Assembly: GCA_905250075.1 (NCBI GenBank)
Contig: CAJNOP010000019.1
Coordinates: forward strand, 1,041,781-1,105,780
Origin: Rotaria sp. Silwood1
Taxonomy: Eukaryota; Rotifera; Eurotatoria; Philodinida; Philodinidae
Direction of reading: 5' to 3'
DNA: 64,000 nt
The notes beneath the pieces are model-generated. The model worked only from the letters and a program-made list of their open reading frames with translations, was not told the origin of the DNA and ran no database searches. Numbering within the stretch: the stretch's first letter is position 1; each line of letters opens with the position of its first letter. Positions 1 to 13,989 of the stretch are shown in pieces. Made by a program: the position numbers and the translations under genes.

Positions 1-42
1 CATTTATTGTATTATTAAATTTATTTATTTATTTATTCATAC

Positions 43-714
<672 letters not shown>

Positions 715-1151
715 ATGGTAAGCACGATGAGAATCATATGAGTACAACATTTTTATATGAAATGTTTTTTTTTTCTTTTACAAATTAGGCATCATCAGCA
801 TTAAAACGCATTATCCCATTATTTGATCGTGTTCTTGTCGAACGCTTTGCTGCTGAAAAAGTAACTAAAGGTGGAATTCATGTACCAGATAAAGCATTAG
901 GCAAAGTTCTTAATGCTACGGTGGTTGCTGTTGGTAAAGGTCTTAAACAAAAGGTATAAAATTTCGATTGGTTGTTGTTTATTTTTTCTTTTAATGATTA
1001 TTTTTAATTCTAGGATGGTACTCATGTTCCAGTGAGTGTTCAAGCTGGTGATAAAGTTTTATTACCAGAATATGGTGGTACTAAAGTTGAAATACAAGAC
1101 AAGGAATATTTCATTTTTAAAGAAGCCGATATTCTTGCCAAATGGGAATAA
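715..1151 (+). CDS. HSPE1: Mitochondrial co-chaperonin HSP10
   Basis: Three exons: 715-717, 789-953 and 1014-1151, giving 101 residues (human 102). The first exon contributes only the ATG, which is directly followed by the donor GTAAGC. The protein has the chaperonin-10 signature RIIPLFDRVLVER, the mobile loop KVTKGGIHVPDKALGKV that docks on HSP60, and the LLPEYGGTKV strand. It forms the heptameric lid of the matrix HSP60 chamber. It is transcribed away from HSP60 from the shared promoter. Frame is kept through both introns (61-71 bp), so the model is secure. Confidence 0.96.
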
Positions 1152-1386
1152 TAGATCATTAGTTTGTTGTTTTTTCGGAATGATTTTTCCCGTTTGATTT
1201 TTTTGTGTGTAGGCAAACGAACTGTTGTTGTTTTTTCTTTGTCTTTCATACTTATTAGGTTGTTTTTCATTAATAAAAAAAATCCGAAAAAAAAATATTC
1301 AACTTAATAAACTAGTTTATACGATGAAAATCTTTTTCTTCAGAAAAGATTTTAAAAAGACATATGATCAATCAGTTCGATACAAT

Positions 1387-2916
1387 ATGAATATAGTAAG
1401 CATTTAAAGAAAAGTTTCTATATGTGTGTTTAATTAGAATTTTTACAGAATACAATTTCACCAACAAAAACTGATTTTCAGCAAGTAACAACAAATAAGG
1501 TACATGTACGTATGTAGAATTCTCTAAAGCGTTCATTTTGGTAGAATTAGATATTCAAGGTTGCAAGAAACGTGAATTCATTGTAATTAATATTCCAGTG
1601 AATCCTGTGTTAGTGACTCACTGTTCAGCATTTATACCAATATTGCACATTCCTAATACAGAGGTCGGATCTAATAGTTGCCACTCTAAAAGTAACAGAC
1701 AATTATTAGCACATTCCAACCCTATACAACCTATATTTCACGAAGAGAAATTGAATTTGTTTTTGTTTAATTATTGATAGAATTCAAATCAGTTTTGGTG
1801 TAATCTATGTCAACGAAAATTTTGTTCTTCAAGTGCATTATATCAACATGGCAAACGTTTATCACATTTAAAACGAGCTATGAAAATGTCATCTGCTCGT
1901 TGTACAACAATAACTAATGGAAAAATTACAAGTTGTGTACAAAAAAGTAAACCATTAAGCATACCAATATCAATGACTCGTGTTCCTTCACCTCCTCCTG
2001 CTGTTCCACAAATAGAATCAATAACAAAAGATCAAATTATTATTCGGAAACATCGACATGACCAAGATAATTCTATAAGGTATGTAATGAAATAAAATTG
2101 ATCAATATTTTTTATTTTATTTTTTGTTATTTCTAAGTTATACATGTAATTTATGTGGTTGCCGATGTTGGTCAATACGTAATATACGTCGTCATATACG
2201 TCTTCATGCTGATGTTCGTCCGTATACTTGTAATATATGCCAATTAAAATTTAAATCATATAGTAATTTAATGAAACATTTAAAAACTAATCGACATCAA
2301 CAAAATAAAGACAATAATGAAAAAAATTGGACGATTGATACACAAGCACTTGAAGAACAGAGTAAGTTATAAAATCATATAAAATAAAAAATTTTTTATA
2401 AAAGAAATATATTTTATAGATAAATTAATAAATCAAGTATTAATTATTGATGAGGATAATCAAATAGTAGAATGTACGTTTTTCTTGACATATAAATTAT
2501 TATACAAATAATTGATCGGTTTTTTTTTTCTAGGTCAAAGTTCAACTGAATTATCATCTTCAATAGACGGTATGTACGATTGATATCAATCAAAACACGG
2601 AAAATAAGAAATATTTACTTTGATGAAAGAATTAGCTATCTGCTTTTTTTTCAGAATCGAACAATCTACTTGAAGATTTACATATACCTGATAGTCGTTT
2701 AATTGATGGCGATGCTGCTGAACTTGCTCTGATTGGTAAACTTTTTATCATTATTGTATCTATTATAGTATATTTATATATTTATTTAAAATAGATCCAA
2801 ATACATTTGAAGAATTACATAAAGCAGCTGAATGTTTACTTAATCTACAAGGAGCTTTTTATTTTGGTGAAGATGAAAATGGAACTGATAAAACAAATCC
2901 ACTTCTCTCGAATTAA
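1387..2916 (+). CDS. Three-finger C2H2 zinc-finger protein
   Basis: Eight exons joined in frame: 1387-1395, 1449-1499, 1781-2079, 2138-2361, 2420-2473, 2534-2569, 2655-2735 and 2795-2916, giving 291 residues. Finger 1 (C27, C30, H43, H49) has the C-x2-C-x12-H-x5-H spacing of RNA/matrin-type fingers. Finger 2 (C123, C126, H139, H143) and finger 3 (C151, C154, H167, H173) are adjacent, with ADVRPY in place of the usual TGEKP linker. The C-terminal 100 residues are acidic and otherwise featureless. It is probably a nuclear nucleic-acid-binding protein; no orthologue is recognised. The first two exons are the least certain part, and the 240-bp open stretch inside the second intron has no ATG. Confidence 0.72.
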
Positions 2917-3072
2917 TTCTAGTTTATATTATTTTGCATTATATACGAAAAATAAATATAATTATGTATATTTATATATATTTTTTTCAATGGAAAAAAT
3001 AAAAAATTCTTTTTTTCTTTTTTTTAATATGAAATTCTTTTCGTTTCTTTTGCATAAGATCCTTTTTTGAAG

Positions 3073-6000
3073 ATGTTTCCACGACTTTTTATATCAGTTA
3101 GTAGAATATATTTTTGTATGTTAATTAAATATTATTCAATGGTATTATTTTTTGCCAGGCACGTTTACGTAGTGCACTTAAAGCATGTGTTGCCGGAGGT
3201 TTCATCTTTGTTGGTGCCAATATTTATTTTGGTAGTGAACGTTTTTATGACGAAATATTCATGCCAACATTACGATACATTGATCCAGAAAAAATTCATC
3301 ATTTATCGATTCAAATGGCTAAACATGGACTTGTTCCTCAAATGAAATCCGTTGATGATCCTATTCTGGTTTGAAAATATGAATGAAGTCGAAAACAACG
3401 GAGGCAAAAAAATGAATTGAAGAGGGGTTCTTGTTATTTTTCTGAAATATCGCTTCTATAACTATTGTTTTTGTAGTGACAGAATTTTTCCATAGACTTT
3501 TGTACATTAAAAAAATAGACCATACAATTGATGTAAAATTAAGGAGTTAAAAAAAAACTTCAAAATTCATGTGAAACTTAACCTAAGCGTTATGAATTTA
3601 TGTCAGGAACAGCTTGTTTTCATTTCTTATTTTCATCGATTCTTTTTTCTCCATTATTTTCGACTTCTGATAAAAGATTTAATCTAATATGCAATTCTAG
3701 CATTCAACTGTATGGAATCGTGAATTCAAAAATCCAATTGGCCTTGCAGCTGGTTTTGATAAGAATGGTGAAGCAATTGATGGTTTGAGTAAATTTGGAT
3801 TTGGTTTTATTGAAATTGGTATATTCATTTTTATGGTTTAAATATGTTTAATTTTCATTTTACATAAAGGAACAATTACACCTAAACCACAATCAGGTAA
3901 TGAAAAACCTCGCTTATTTCGTCTTACTGAAGATCGAGCTATAATCAATCGGTTAGTTATAAAACAAAGAAACATTTGGCTTTTTTTTTTTTTTCATTTA
4001 CCAAAATTTCACTTTTTTTTTAAGTTATGGATTTAATAATGATGGTTATGAAGCAGTTCGTGCTCGTCTTATTGACTACCGTCAACGAACAAATGCTAGT
4101 AAGGATAGTAAGTATTGTTTTTTTTTCCTTTATAAATCAACAGAAAAACAAAGAAAGAAACAAAATATTAAGGAAAGTATCCAAGTGAATGTTCGAGTGT
4201 TGTTGATGGTTGTTGTTGTTGACGGTGTTGTTCTTCACCATAAAGATGAACTCCTTGATCTGTATGACGTAAATATTGTCTATAATCAATAGGTAATTCT
4301 GTATCAGCAATTGTAAATGAAGCTACACGTCTTGGTTTTGCTGATGATGATGATGATGAACAAGAAGATTTTAATGGACGTTGTGAAGAATAAGATGTTG
4401 CAGGTGTAAATGGTAGTACTTTAATTCCACCCATAGCTGCTGGAATTGGTTTTGTTTGTTGAGTTTGAAGTGTAACACGAGGAATTTGACATGATGGTAC
4501 ATGGTGATCATCATTGATATTTTCAATATTTATTGTTTGATTTGATATTAAAGAATCTTGTTCATTTAAAGTTGGTTTTCTAAAATAGAAATAAAAAAAA
4601 AGAATTTTCTTTGTTTTTGTAATGAAATTAATATATTTTTACGTTTGATTTTTTCTTAATTGTTTAATAAGTGACAATACATTTCGTTCATGATTATCTT
4701 CATTTAAACATGGTGATGAACGATATTGTGAATAATAATAATTTGAATTGTTATTGTTATTATTATTATTGTTATTATTATTGTTATTATTATTATTATT
4801 ATTTCTATTTGTTGTTTGTGTTTTGGATGAAAAATCCAAATTAAGAAAACCATTTAATATATGTCCATTTGTTGCACGAAAAAATATATTTTCATTACTA
4901 TCAGATGTACGCATATTTGTTGATGTTGATGTTGTTGTTGTTGTAGAATTTTCACGTAATAATTTTGGAACATAATTTCCAATATCACCATAACGATTAA
5001 TAACAACTTGTGGACGTAATAAATAAGTATCAAGTATAGATGATGGTTGTTGTGGTTGTTCAACATTTGTTGTTGTTCGTGATATCACGGGTGTATTATT
5101 AGCTGAAGGTATTGTTGGTAATTGATTAGAATTTAAAAAAAAACTACGTTTTCTATTATTATATTGAAATTGATAACGTCTTTTATTTAATGTATTATTA
5201 TCATTATTATCATTTGTTGATGTTGTTTGTTCAAATGATGCATGACGTTTTATAGGAATTTGACAAGAATTTGTATCAATTGTTTTAAGTTTTTCAGCAA
5301 CAACAATATTCATTAAATCATTAACAACTTCATCTGATTCATCAATCATTAAAGATGATGATGATGATGATGCTTTGATAAAATGACGTTGTTGAGATTG
5401 TGGTTGCTGTTGTTGTTGTTGTTGTTGATGCTTTGTTGAAAGAGTACGAATTGGTGTTGAAGATGAAGATGACATCAAATGAACATTATTGTCTATATTT
5501 AATACTTGAGATGGATCATGATAAGGATTTGATTGTTGAGTATTATTTATAAGAAATGAAGATGATGATAATGGATTAGTAAGACCATTTGATGTTGAAT
5601 GTACAGCATCATTTAGATTAACATTGGATACTGAACGATTAGTCTAAAGGAAAGAATTTCTATGGTATTGAATTTGGCTTTTGTTTCTAAGATAATTTGT
5701 CAATATTCAAATAAGATTATTTAGTTTTCATAATGAATCAATGCCTGGAAATGTTGTGAAAGTTCTACATGAATATGATTCACCATATTCGAACTAGAAA
5801 CCGAAATGATGAGCACTAGAATTCGTCAGGTCTGGAATCGTAACTTTAGGATATGACAGGCTCTAATGAACACGAGAACATTCAACACAGAGAATTTTAG
5901 GCACGAGAAAAAATGACCGTAAATATGGCATCTATTGAAAAATCTTCACATCATTTATCGATACTTTTTTTTTACGTGCTTCACTTTTTGATTGTGAAGT

Positions 6001-9000
6001 TTCCTCATGCTAATCATTGATCAATTCATTCGAACTTGAATTGACTCGATTTTTGTTTTCTAGGGTTCCTAGTCGATAACTATAAAATGAAAAGTAAATG
6101 ACAATGGAAAGATGTGTATTGTTTTTTTTTAAAGCATTGAACATACTCTAATCAAGTTAATGATGTCTCTGCAAAGCTGCTAGATTAAAAATATGAAACG
6201 TTTGAATTTTAATGTAGATTTGTTAATAATTAAAAAATTCCAGTATGATCTATTTTTATCATGATTGAATAAAACTTGTTGAGTAAATTAAAACATACTT
6301 TTTTATCTGTAGTTGTTTGTATATCAGCCTGTCGATGTTCCATAGCTGATATAGGTCTATCACGATCAAGATATTTTGTTCGTCTTTCAATAGTTGTTGC
6401 TTCTGTAGTATTATCACGTATACGTAATAATGTTGTTGTTCCTGAATGTGGTGGTAGTGGTGCTGGGGATGGTGGTGTTGGTAATATAGGACTCATTGTT
6501 CGTTTAAGGATTAATTTTCGTATCATATCACATAAATCAAATGCAATTGATTCACGTCGTACAGCAAATACATGACAATCAAGTAAAGAACATGTACCAC
6601 TTGTACCTGTTTTTTTCATAATAAATAATAAAAGTGGTGGATGATAAGATGATGATGATGATGATGATGATGGAGTTGAAAGAAGATTATATTGTGATTT
6701 ATCAATTGTTGCATAAAGAGAACGAAAACGTTCTTGATGTTCACAACCTAAGAACAAGAAAAACAAAAAAGTTTAAATATATAATTAGGATAATTTAGTA
6801 ATAAAAGATTGAATTACAAATGAATGATACATATGTTTATTTATTTATTTATTTATAATCATCTTTATTCGCATTATATAATAACAACGATCGGTTAAAT
6901 TGTCTGACCGATAAATAAATACAATGTATCCTTCTTCCGTGAATAAATAGTAAATTTAATGAACATGACTAGTCTACTGTCGGTCAATCTTGCTCGTTCT
7001 CTATTGACAATCTATATGAATAATAATGGTATTTAAAAAGGCAACAGAGAACTTCCGACTAAGTGAAACAAAAAGAACAAAAAAAAGATATTTGTATCAG
7101 ATGGTTTCTTTTTTCTTTTAAAGGTTAATTAACATCACTTATTACCAGCTGTTGTAACAAATTATGAAAAAAAAAAGGAGCGAATGATACTTGAGTAGCT
7201 GCTATATGTGAACTTACCAATAGGTAAAAAAGCAGCACGTATACGTTTATGATGATGATTGTCTGTATGATGAAACATAAGATATAATTCTAATGCTTGT
7301 ATATCAACAATTGATTCTAAAGTTGAATAAATTAATGACCGTTTTCCTTTTGATGCCGCATCAGGTTCAAATATTAATATATCACGATCTGATATAATTA
7401 TTCGACGTTCATCTTGATGACGTTCACGTCGTTGACGATAATAAGGTATATATAATTCACGTAATGGTTTTTGAAATGATGCTAAATTTGGTGGTGATTT
7501 TCCTAATGGTATTGTACCTAAATAAGGTAATTGTAATGAATAAGCACTTGATGATGACATATCGTTATTAGAATAAGATGAAATTCGATTTGGTACAACT
7601 AAATGTAACAACGATGACATCGTTAGATGTATTTTGTCAATAGACTCTTTGAATATATAAATGTATACATACGTGTGTGTGTGTGTGAACCTTGTCTATG
7701 CGGACCCATACAAGACAAAGAAGATTAGACAGACGGACATATGTTGATTAGAAGAATGAAGACGAGAAAAAAAGAAAGTGACCATTGAATGTGTATGCAT
7801 ATGTTTGTTGAATAAGAAAAAAAAAGGAAAAAAAGAAACGGAGACAAGAGAAATAAAGAAGGAATCCGATCATGTGTGGATGTGACTTCAACACTAAACG
7901 AAGGATTCGATATGTAGTAGTTTCGACATTGTATACAATATAGGAAACAAAAAAAAAAAGAAAGAAACTCTCAATCGATATTCAATTGAAAGATATACCA
8001 ATGAATGAATGATGCGACTTAGTTAATACTTATGCACATATACCGTATAGAAAATTTGAACGAAGATTAAGTCGGCCATACTACTGCTTGTCTATTGTCT
8101 GATGATGAACATACTAGCACGAATGAATTAATCGAGTGTAAGCATAAAAGTAACAAGACTATGAGCGATAAGGAATAAAATATTGACCGAATTTTTGTGT
8201 GTAGGCGAAATACAAGGTTGTATCTACTATGGATTAATCTCTTTTTTTGTTGCTTTCATTATCTCGTTCTTTAGTCATTTTAACATCCAATTATTTTAAA
8301 TCTAGATATATTAATTGGTGTTAATATTGGACGGAATAAAAATACAACAACAGATGTTGAACAAGATTATACATTAGGTATTGAACAATTTGGATGTCTT
8401 GCTGATTATCTTGTTATTAATATTTCAAGTCCAAATACACCCGGTTTAAGAGCATTACAACATGAAAATGAATTAAAAAATCTTCTTACGTCTATTCGTA
8501 ATGTTTGTAATAAAATCTCATGTAAAAATGAACGAGATCAAACAATAAAAACACCATTAATTCTACTTAAAATTGCACCTGATTTAAATGAAAATGAAAT
8601 AAAATCAATTTCACATATTATTCGTCAACCGAATACACGTATTGATGGTTTAATTATATCTAATACAACAATAGCAAGAATGGATACATTAAAAAGTGAA
8701 CATCGAAATGAAACTGGTGGATTAAGTGGTAGACCATTAAAAGAAAAAGCACTTGAAACTCTTCGTTTATTTCGACTTTATACTCAAGGTCTTCTTTTTC
8801 TTTTTTTATTTTTGTTCAATAATTTTAAAATTAAAATTTATTTCTTAGGTCAAATTCCTTTAATCGGTGTTGGTGGTATTGAAACAGCAGAAGATGTTAT
8901 CGAACGAATGAAAGCTGGTGCAAGTCTCGTACAAGGTAAATTATCAGATTTTTATTGAGAAGAAATGTACAATGATATGTATAGATTAATAGAAGGAGTG

Positions 9001-9827
9001 TTAAACAATATTAGTGTATTATGTCTATTGTCATTTATAAATGATAACTTTACTCCAATGAAAACAAATTTAGTTGGTTTGTAAGAACTAGAGTCTAATG
9101 ACAAACACAATCAGTAGGAGAAAAATATTCATGTTATTAGAAAGATTAGCTGTTCATCTAAATTGCTACCAATAGCCGAAAAATCTTAAAGCTATATCAA
9201 TTGCCAACGCTTTAGCCGCATAAACAGCTATTAGAATAATTATTTCATGAAAATTTCAACCACCAATACCAGAGATAGAACCAATCGATCTGAAATGAAG
9301 AGAGATATTTGACATAGTAATTTGAATAAACATAGCAAAATTTTAATCATCACTGTCGAAAGCTAAAAACAAAAATGACAATAAATTTCTTATTATTCAT
9401 AAGTTGAACATAGATTCGAGAGAACTAAAAATCAATATAACATTAGATAGATTTAATTAACAATATTTCACACTTGAAAATATTATTGTCTTGTCTAAAT
9501 CTTTGTTTGAAATTGGAAATTAATTTATTCATGTATAGTTATATGCATTACAATTGTCAAGATATATCATCTATATTTGTAATGAACTGTCTTCTTTTTT
9601 ATTTGTTTGTTCTTGATTTTAGTTTATACAAGTTTAACTTATTCTGGTCCACCACTAGTCAATAAACTTAATCGTCAATTAGTTAATTTAATGAAGTAAA
9701 ATAAATTTTTTCTATCTACATACATATATATATATATAATACTTATATCTATATTTTTTTATTTTATGATATATATAGACAACAAAATATAAAACATCTC
9801 AATGAATTAATTGGTAAAGATAGTTAA
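3073..9827 (+). CDS. DHODH: Dihydroorotate dehydrogenase, mitochondrial (class 2)
   Basis: Nine exons: 3073-3096, 3159-3368, 3701-3818, 3870-3951, 4025-4107, 8306-8788, 8849-8935, 9623-9695 and 9779-9827, giving 402 residues (human 395). It oxidises dihydroorotate to orotate in pyrimidine synthesis, passing electrons to ubiquinone at the inner mitochondrial membrane. A basic N-terminus and one hydrophobic segment (about residues 16-33) fit a membrane-anchored class 2 enzyme. Family motifs include [56 protein letters not shown] with the catalytic serine at 214, [12 protein letters not shown] and the FMN-phosphate loop [12 protein letters not shown]. The 4.2-kb intron 4108-8305 contains a whole gene on the opposite strand. 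All splice phases agree. Confidence 0.95.
4168..7620 (-). CDS. PTB/PID-domain protein nested in a DHODH intron
   Basis: Four exons on the minus strand (7620-7218, 6747-6299, 5643-4643, 4579-4168) give 754 residues with frame kept at each junction. Residues about 27-220 look like a phosphotyrosine-binding (PID) fold: a YLGTIPLGK first strand, then [35 protein letters not shown] and [18 protein letters not shown], the last resembling the terminal helix of PTB adaptors. The remaining 500 residues are low-complexity, with serine, glutamine and asparagine runs, so probably disordered. It is likely a cytoplasmic adaptor; a FAM43- or PID1-like relationship is possible but unproven. An exon upstream of 7620 cannot be excluded. 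Confidence 0.72.
4748..4803 (-). repeat. Poly-asparagine (AAT/AAC) coding repeat
   Basis: About 19 consecutive Asn codons in exon 3 of the nested PTB gene, appearing on the + strand as a TTATTG-like microsatellite. A poly-Gln run (about 5403-5430) and poly-Ser runs (about 4340-4360, 5345-5365, 6650-6670) lie in the same gene. They are coding and likely length-variable. Confidence 0.85.
7621..8305. other. DHODH intron remainder / upstream region of nested gene
   Basis: Non-coding in both directions as far as I can see. It must contain the promoter of the nested minus-strand gene and the branch point and acceptor of the DHODH intron (TCTAG at 8301-8305). A short GT dinucleotide run lies at about 7674-7687. 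No further ORF or RNA gene is recognised. Confidence 0.6.
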
Positions 9828-9882
9828 ATTATTCTGTTATATTTATATAATAAATAAAAATAAAAGTTTTATTATTATTCAT
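9828..9882. terminator. Shared 3' ends of DHODH and UNC93A
   Basis: Only 55 bp lie between the two stop codons. AATAAA hexamers occur on the + strand (around 9850-9862) and an AATAAA-type hexamer on the minus strand (around 9866-9873). The two 3' UTRs very probably overlap. Confidence 0.55.
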
Positions 9883-11706
9883 TTATGATGATATAGCTTG
9901 AACTTTCTTTTTTGCTTTTATTTTCCAAAGATATTCTGTTAAACCATAACCAGTCATACCTAATGTTAAAACTATTAAAAGAATAATTAATGCTATTCGT
10001 ATACGAATATATGGTGTTATAATATAAAATAAAACAAATCCAATTGATTCCCATAAACGATAATTTGAAAAAGCAGCTTCATCATTATTAACAAATAAAA
10101 CACCATAAAATGCATTAATTTGTGTTTGCCATACAGCATCAGCTAAACCCCATAGGCCAGCTAAAACAAATAGAACAGCTATTTGATCTTCTGATGGTTT
10201 CCATATAAACATTGTAATAATTAAAGAATAATTTATTAATGCAGCAATAAGAAAACATGGCCAACGACCAACATATTTTACTAATTGACCAAAACTAAAA
10301 CTACCAATTGAATCACAAACACCAGAAGCAATTAAAATAAGACCAACATATTTTGCATTGAGTGTACAAGAAACAAAACCCTATCATAGAAAAACAAAAA
10401 TTTCAATGAAATAATTCAATTAGAATCTTCTGATGTTTTTTTCTTTTTTTCAATACTTTTGTAAATTGTGCTCCAAGAAATGATTGTTCTAAACCTGACC
10501 AAATAGTTAATGGTATAAGAAGTAATTGATTTACATTTCGAAGATGCTTAACTGTTGAAATAAGAAGTTTAACTGAATCACGAAGCATAATTGAAATTTT
10601 ATCTAATTATAATAATGAATTGAAGGTTGTTCTGTTTTTAGTAAAACATATTTACTTCGTGATGATTTTCGTCGTTGATCAAGCAATATAATAACAGTTA
10701 AAATTGAACAAACACATATACAAATATAAACAATGCAAAGAATATTAATCTATTATGAGAAAGAAAAATTATGAGAAAAAAAAAAGAAAATTATTAATTC
10801 ATACTGTTTTTCGATCAATTTGATTAACAACTTCGGCACCTTTATATTCTTGTTCACTAAAATCAGCTCCACATTTATCATATTTTCCTGTTCCATTATA
10901 CAATGTATCATTCGCTGGTTTTTCTATTGGTTTAAGTACAAGATATGATATTAAATTTCCCCAAACTTGAGCTATATACATCAAAAACAAAAAAATAGAA
11001 AATCAAATAATTATCTTTAATAATAAATACTAAAATCAAACCTGATTGAAAAAACATAAAGAAAATACCAAAAAATCGATTAACAATAACATCTTTATGA
11101 ACATGTTTTCTTTCAGCATATATTGCACCTGTATCAGTTAAATAACTACATTTCGATGTCCATAATGGTGCAGCACCCAATCCAACAAGAGCAGCAGCTT
11201 AATAAAATAAAACAAAGGATTATTCATAACAAAAAAAAGAAAAAGATTAAATCATCGAATACCTGGATACATAAGATATGCTTTCGGGTAATAATTAGCT
11301 GCAACATATAAAAGATAACTAAAATAAAACATATAGTTATAATTTCACAATCATTTAATTTAAATTAAAATAAATACGGAATTTGACATAAGACAAGTGT
11401 CCATTTAAGACCGAATAAAGCAATTAATGGATGTGGTAAAAAAATTGATGAAAAAATAAGAAAAGCATAAATAATTGATAAAGAATTAACACCAACATTA
11501 GCTTCAGTATTTAATGAACTTTGTAAATTACCCATTGAACTAAATGCAGTAAATTGAAGAAGAAAAGCCACACAAAGTACAATTAAATTTTTATAAGTAA
11601 GAAAACGAAGTTTCTTCGTTGGTATGCTTCCAGTAGCAATATCATTTTCAATAATTGTTTGATCAATATGAGACTTAAGTTCAACATCCGAAATAATTGA
11701 TGACAT
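9883..11706 (-). CDS. UNC93A: UNC93A-like multi-pass membrane protein
   Basis: Seven exons: 11706-11378, 11318-11263, 11197-11042, 10971-10805, 10749-10656, 10602-10457 and 10380-9883, giving 481 residues (human 457). It has the UNC93/MFS layout of about eleven hydrophobic helices. Recognisable stretches include NLIVLCVAFLLQFTAFSSMG, GLGAAPLWTSKCSYLTDTG, FFMFFQSAQVWGNLISYL, LLLIPLTIWSGLEQSFLGAQF and GLWGLADAVWQTQ. UNC93 proteins act at membranes as regulators or carriers, for example of K+ channels; the substrate here is unknown. An in-frame upstream ATG at 11763 would add 19 residues, but the KLKSHIDQ-type acidic start after 11706 looks more natural. It converges on DHODH, 55 bp between stops. 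Confidence 0.9.
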
Positions 11707-13989
11707 ATTTTTATTTTTGAAAACTACTTGTTTTTTCTTTGTTCTAACAGGAAAAAAAAGCAAAAAAGAAATGGTAATGATTGATGATTATGTTCGTATA
11801 AAGATAAAATAAAGCCAATTACTTGTTTGAAAGACGAACGACAACTATTTTTATAACGATGGATTACGGCATGTTTTTGCTTTAAACAATATTTATTGTC
11901 CCGTCGATGATGTTTGACAAATAGAACATACGATAAATAAAAAGATTTATCCTTCGTCGTAGGCATGTCAATCTACCTTACATAAAATCGATAAGAAAAA
12001 CCTTTCTATGGGCAGGAATGTTTCAAGACCGCTGGAATTAGGGGGAGACCCCATTGGAAGATTGTGACACAAGTTAATCGAATTAGCAGAAACAAGTCTG
12101 AGTATTTTTTTTTCGGAATTTATGAGCAACAAAATACAAAAAACAAACACTTGAACTCGACTGAAGAAAAACGAAAACTTTTCCAGATTGGGGATCAACC
12201 CTACTCGGGATTCTCCTATTTATCGTATCTCATGAAAATAAATATTTGTGTAAAAAGTATCTTTTGATATAGGATGAAATGACATGTTTTGTATGCTTCA
12301 GAACATTGTATGCCATATGTAAGTGTATGCGACATGTGACATTTGAAAATAGAAAAGATAAGACGTGCTATGTCAACAATAGGAACAAAATAAAGAATGA
12401 AATAGTAAGTGACGAAAAAATCGTCTCATTTTCATGACTTGGTTTTGATAAGGACATAAGAATATCAATACGGTATTGGATTTATATTTATCGAGATTCG
12501 GCTGGATGTCTATCTATGAATTCTTAGTTTCTAATGAGTTTACTTCGTTTTCTTAGATTGCCCACACTCATTGAAAACCTTTTCATAGTCTGGTATAAGC
12601 CGCTATTTTTTTTAGACTCTAGTGGACTCAAGTGAATTCAGTGATTGTTAAAGTTCAGTAAAACTCATTGAATTTTTCTCTCTATGCATTAATTTTCTTG
12701 AAATCAAAAATTATAAAAAATTGTGTTGAGTATGAATTTGAAGTGAAGATAGTAAGAACTCTTCAAGGCCATGAAATTTTATCCAAATAAGTAATAGTTA
12801 TAGTGAAGAGTGTTAATAAAATTTTAACAAGTTTGAAGCACACAACACTCCATAGCATCAGTATTATTTTTTATTGTTTGAACTTTGATGAAAAGATGTT
12901 AAAAATAAGAGCATAATAAATCTTATCATCTATTATAGGTATCATAAAATATCTTGAGTTCATATTTTATTCAGACAGAACATGCAGTTCTTCTTGAAAA
13001 AAGAACGAAATCCTATGGACCTTGAAATTCTTAACAGAGAAACTCGCGCTGCAATTATTCTTTATATCCAATATTCTTCTAATAATAATAATAATTATTG
13101 ATTATTCCAAAAATTTTGAGAGCATCGTTCATAGACCTATAACAATGCTGCACATGGTCAATTTTCAATCATTTTAGTCGAAAAGAACAAGTCTTGATAT
13201 ATAAAGGAAAACTTGTTTTTTATTTGAGTAAATAAATAATAAATGTATCCTATTTCTGGATGAAAACTTTTCTTTTGTTTTTTTTTGCCATCCAGAAAGG
13301 TAGTACACAGTCGAAAATCATCAATACATAGAAATAAAAATGTTTTGAATATCTGAAGTTTGTTGGTTCATCTTCTTCTTTAGGAACTGTCGAACATATA
13401 GAAGCTATTAGAAGTTCGATAATCATACATGAATTTCGAATGAATCATACTTATATAATAGCACAGGAATGAAAACCTGAGCCATTTTATTGTACTTCAG
13501 ACAAGGTCACAGAAGTGATATGTTGCCGTGATAGAAAAAGCATTCATGTGTATATTTACAATTATCATATTAGGCATCAACACATCGCATTTCATTGCAG
13601 TGTTACCAGCAACAAACAAACGTGTACTTAGCGAAAACTTACTTTTTTATTGTTTGTAGAAGAAACTAACTAGTATACTTGTTCATATAAAATAAAAGTT
13701 TGAAAATCCTACTATGACTGTGACACCATCTAATAAATGTCGATTAGCTTCGGTTCAATCACATTCTTAAAGTAATTATCAATTTAAGGAATTATTATGG
13801 TTATCCATGAGAAAAATCTTCTTAGTTCGAACGGCCTATGTCGAACCTTGTTTCATATCAATAGCAATATCTTTCAATAGTTTTATTGTACAAACAAACT
13901 AGATAACTATTTTACTATAGACTGTTTTTTTCTTATCCTAGAATTTGAAAAATTCTATATTCAATGAAAACTTTTTATTAATCAAAATT
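11707..13989. other. 2.3-kb intergenic region without recognised genes
   Basis: Short open stretches (for example 11724-11966 and 12064-12267) have no ATG context, splice partners or family motifs and are treated as chance. The first part must hold the UNC93A promoter. No tRNA, terminal repeat or conserved protein fragment was seen. Confidence 0.5.

Noticed and set aside
1538..1777. 79-codon open stretch between zinc-finger exons 2 and 3
   Set aside because: It has no ATG, and the flanking exons splice in phase across it (K20 to N21), so it is intronic.
4748..4975. Plus-strand ORF of leucine and valine runs
   Set aside because: It is the reverse reading of the Asn/Thr-rich coding exon of the nested PTB gene.
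12064..12267. 67-codon ORF near the UNC93A 5' end
   Set aside because: Compositionally random; overlaps an equally long ORF on the other strand.
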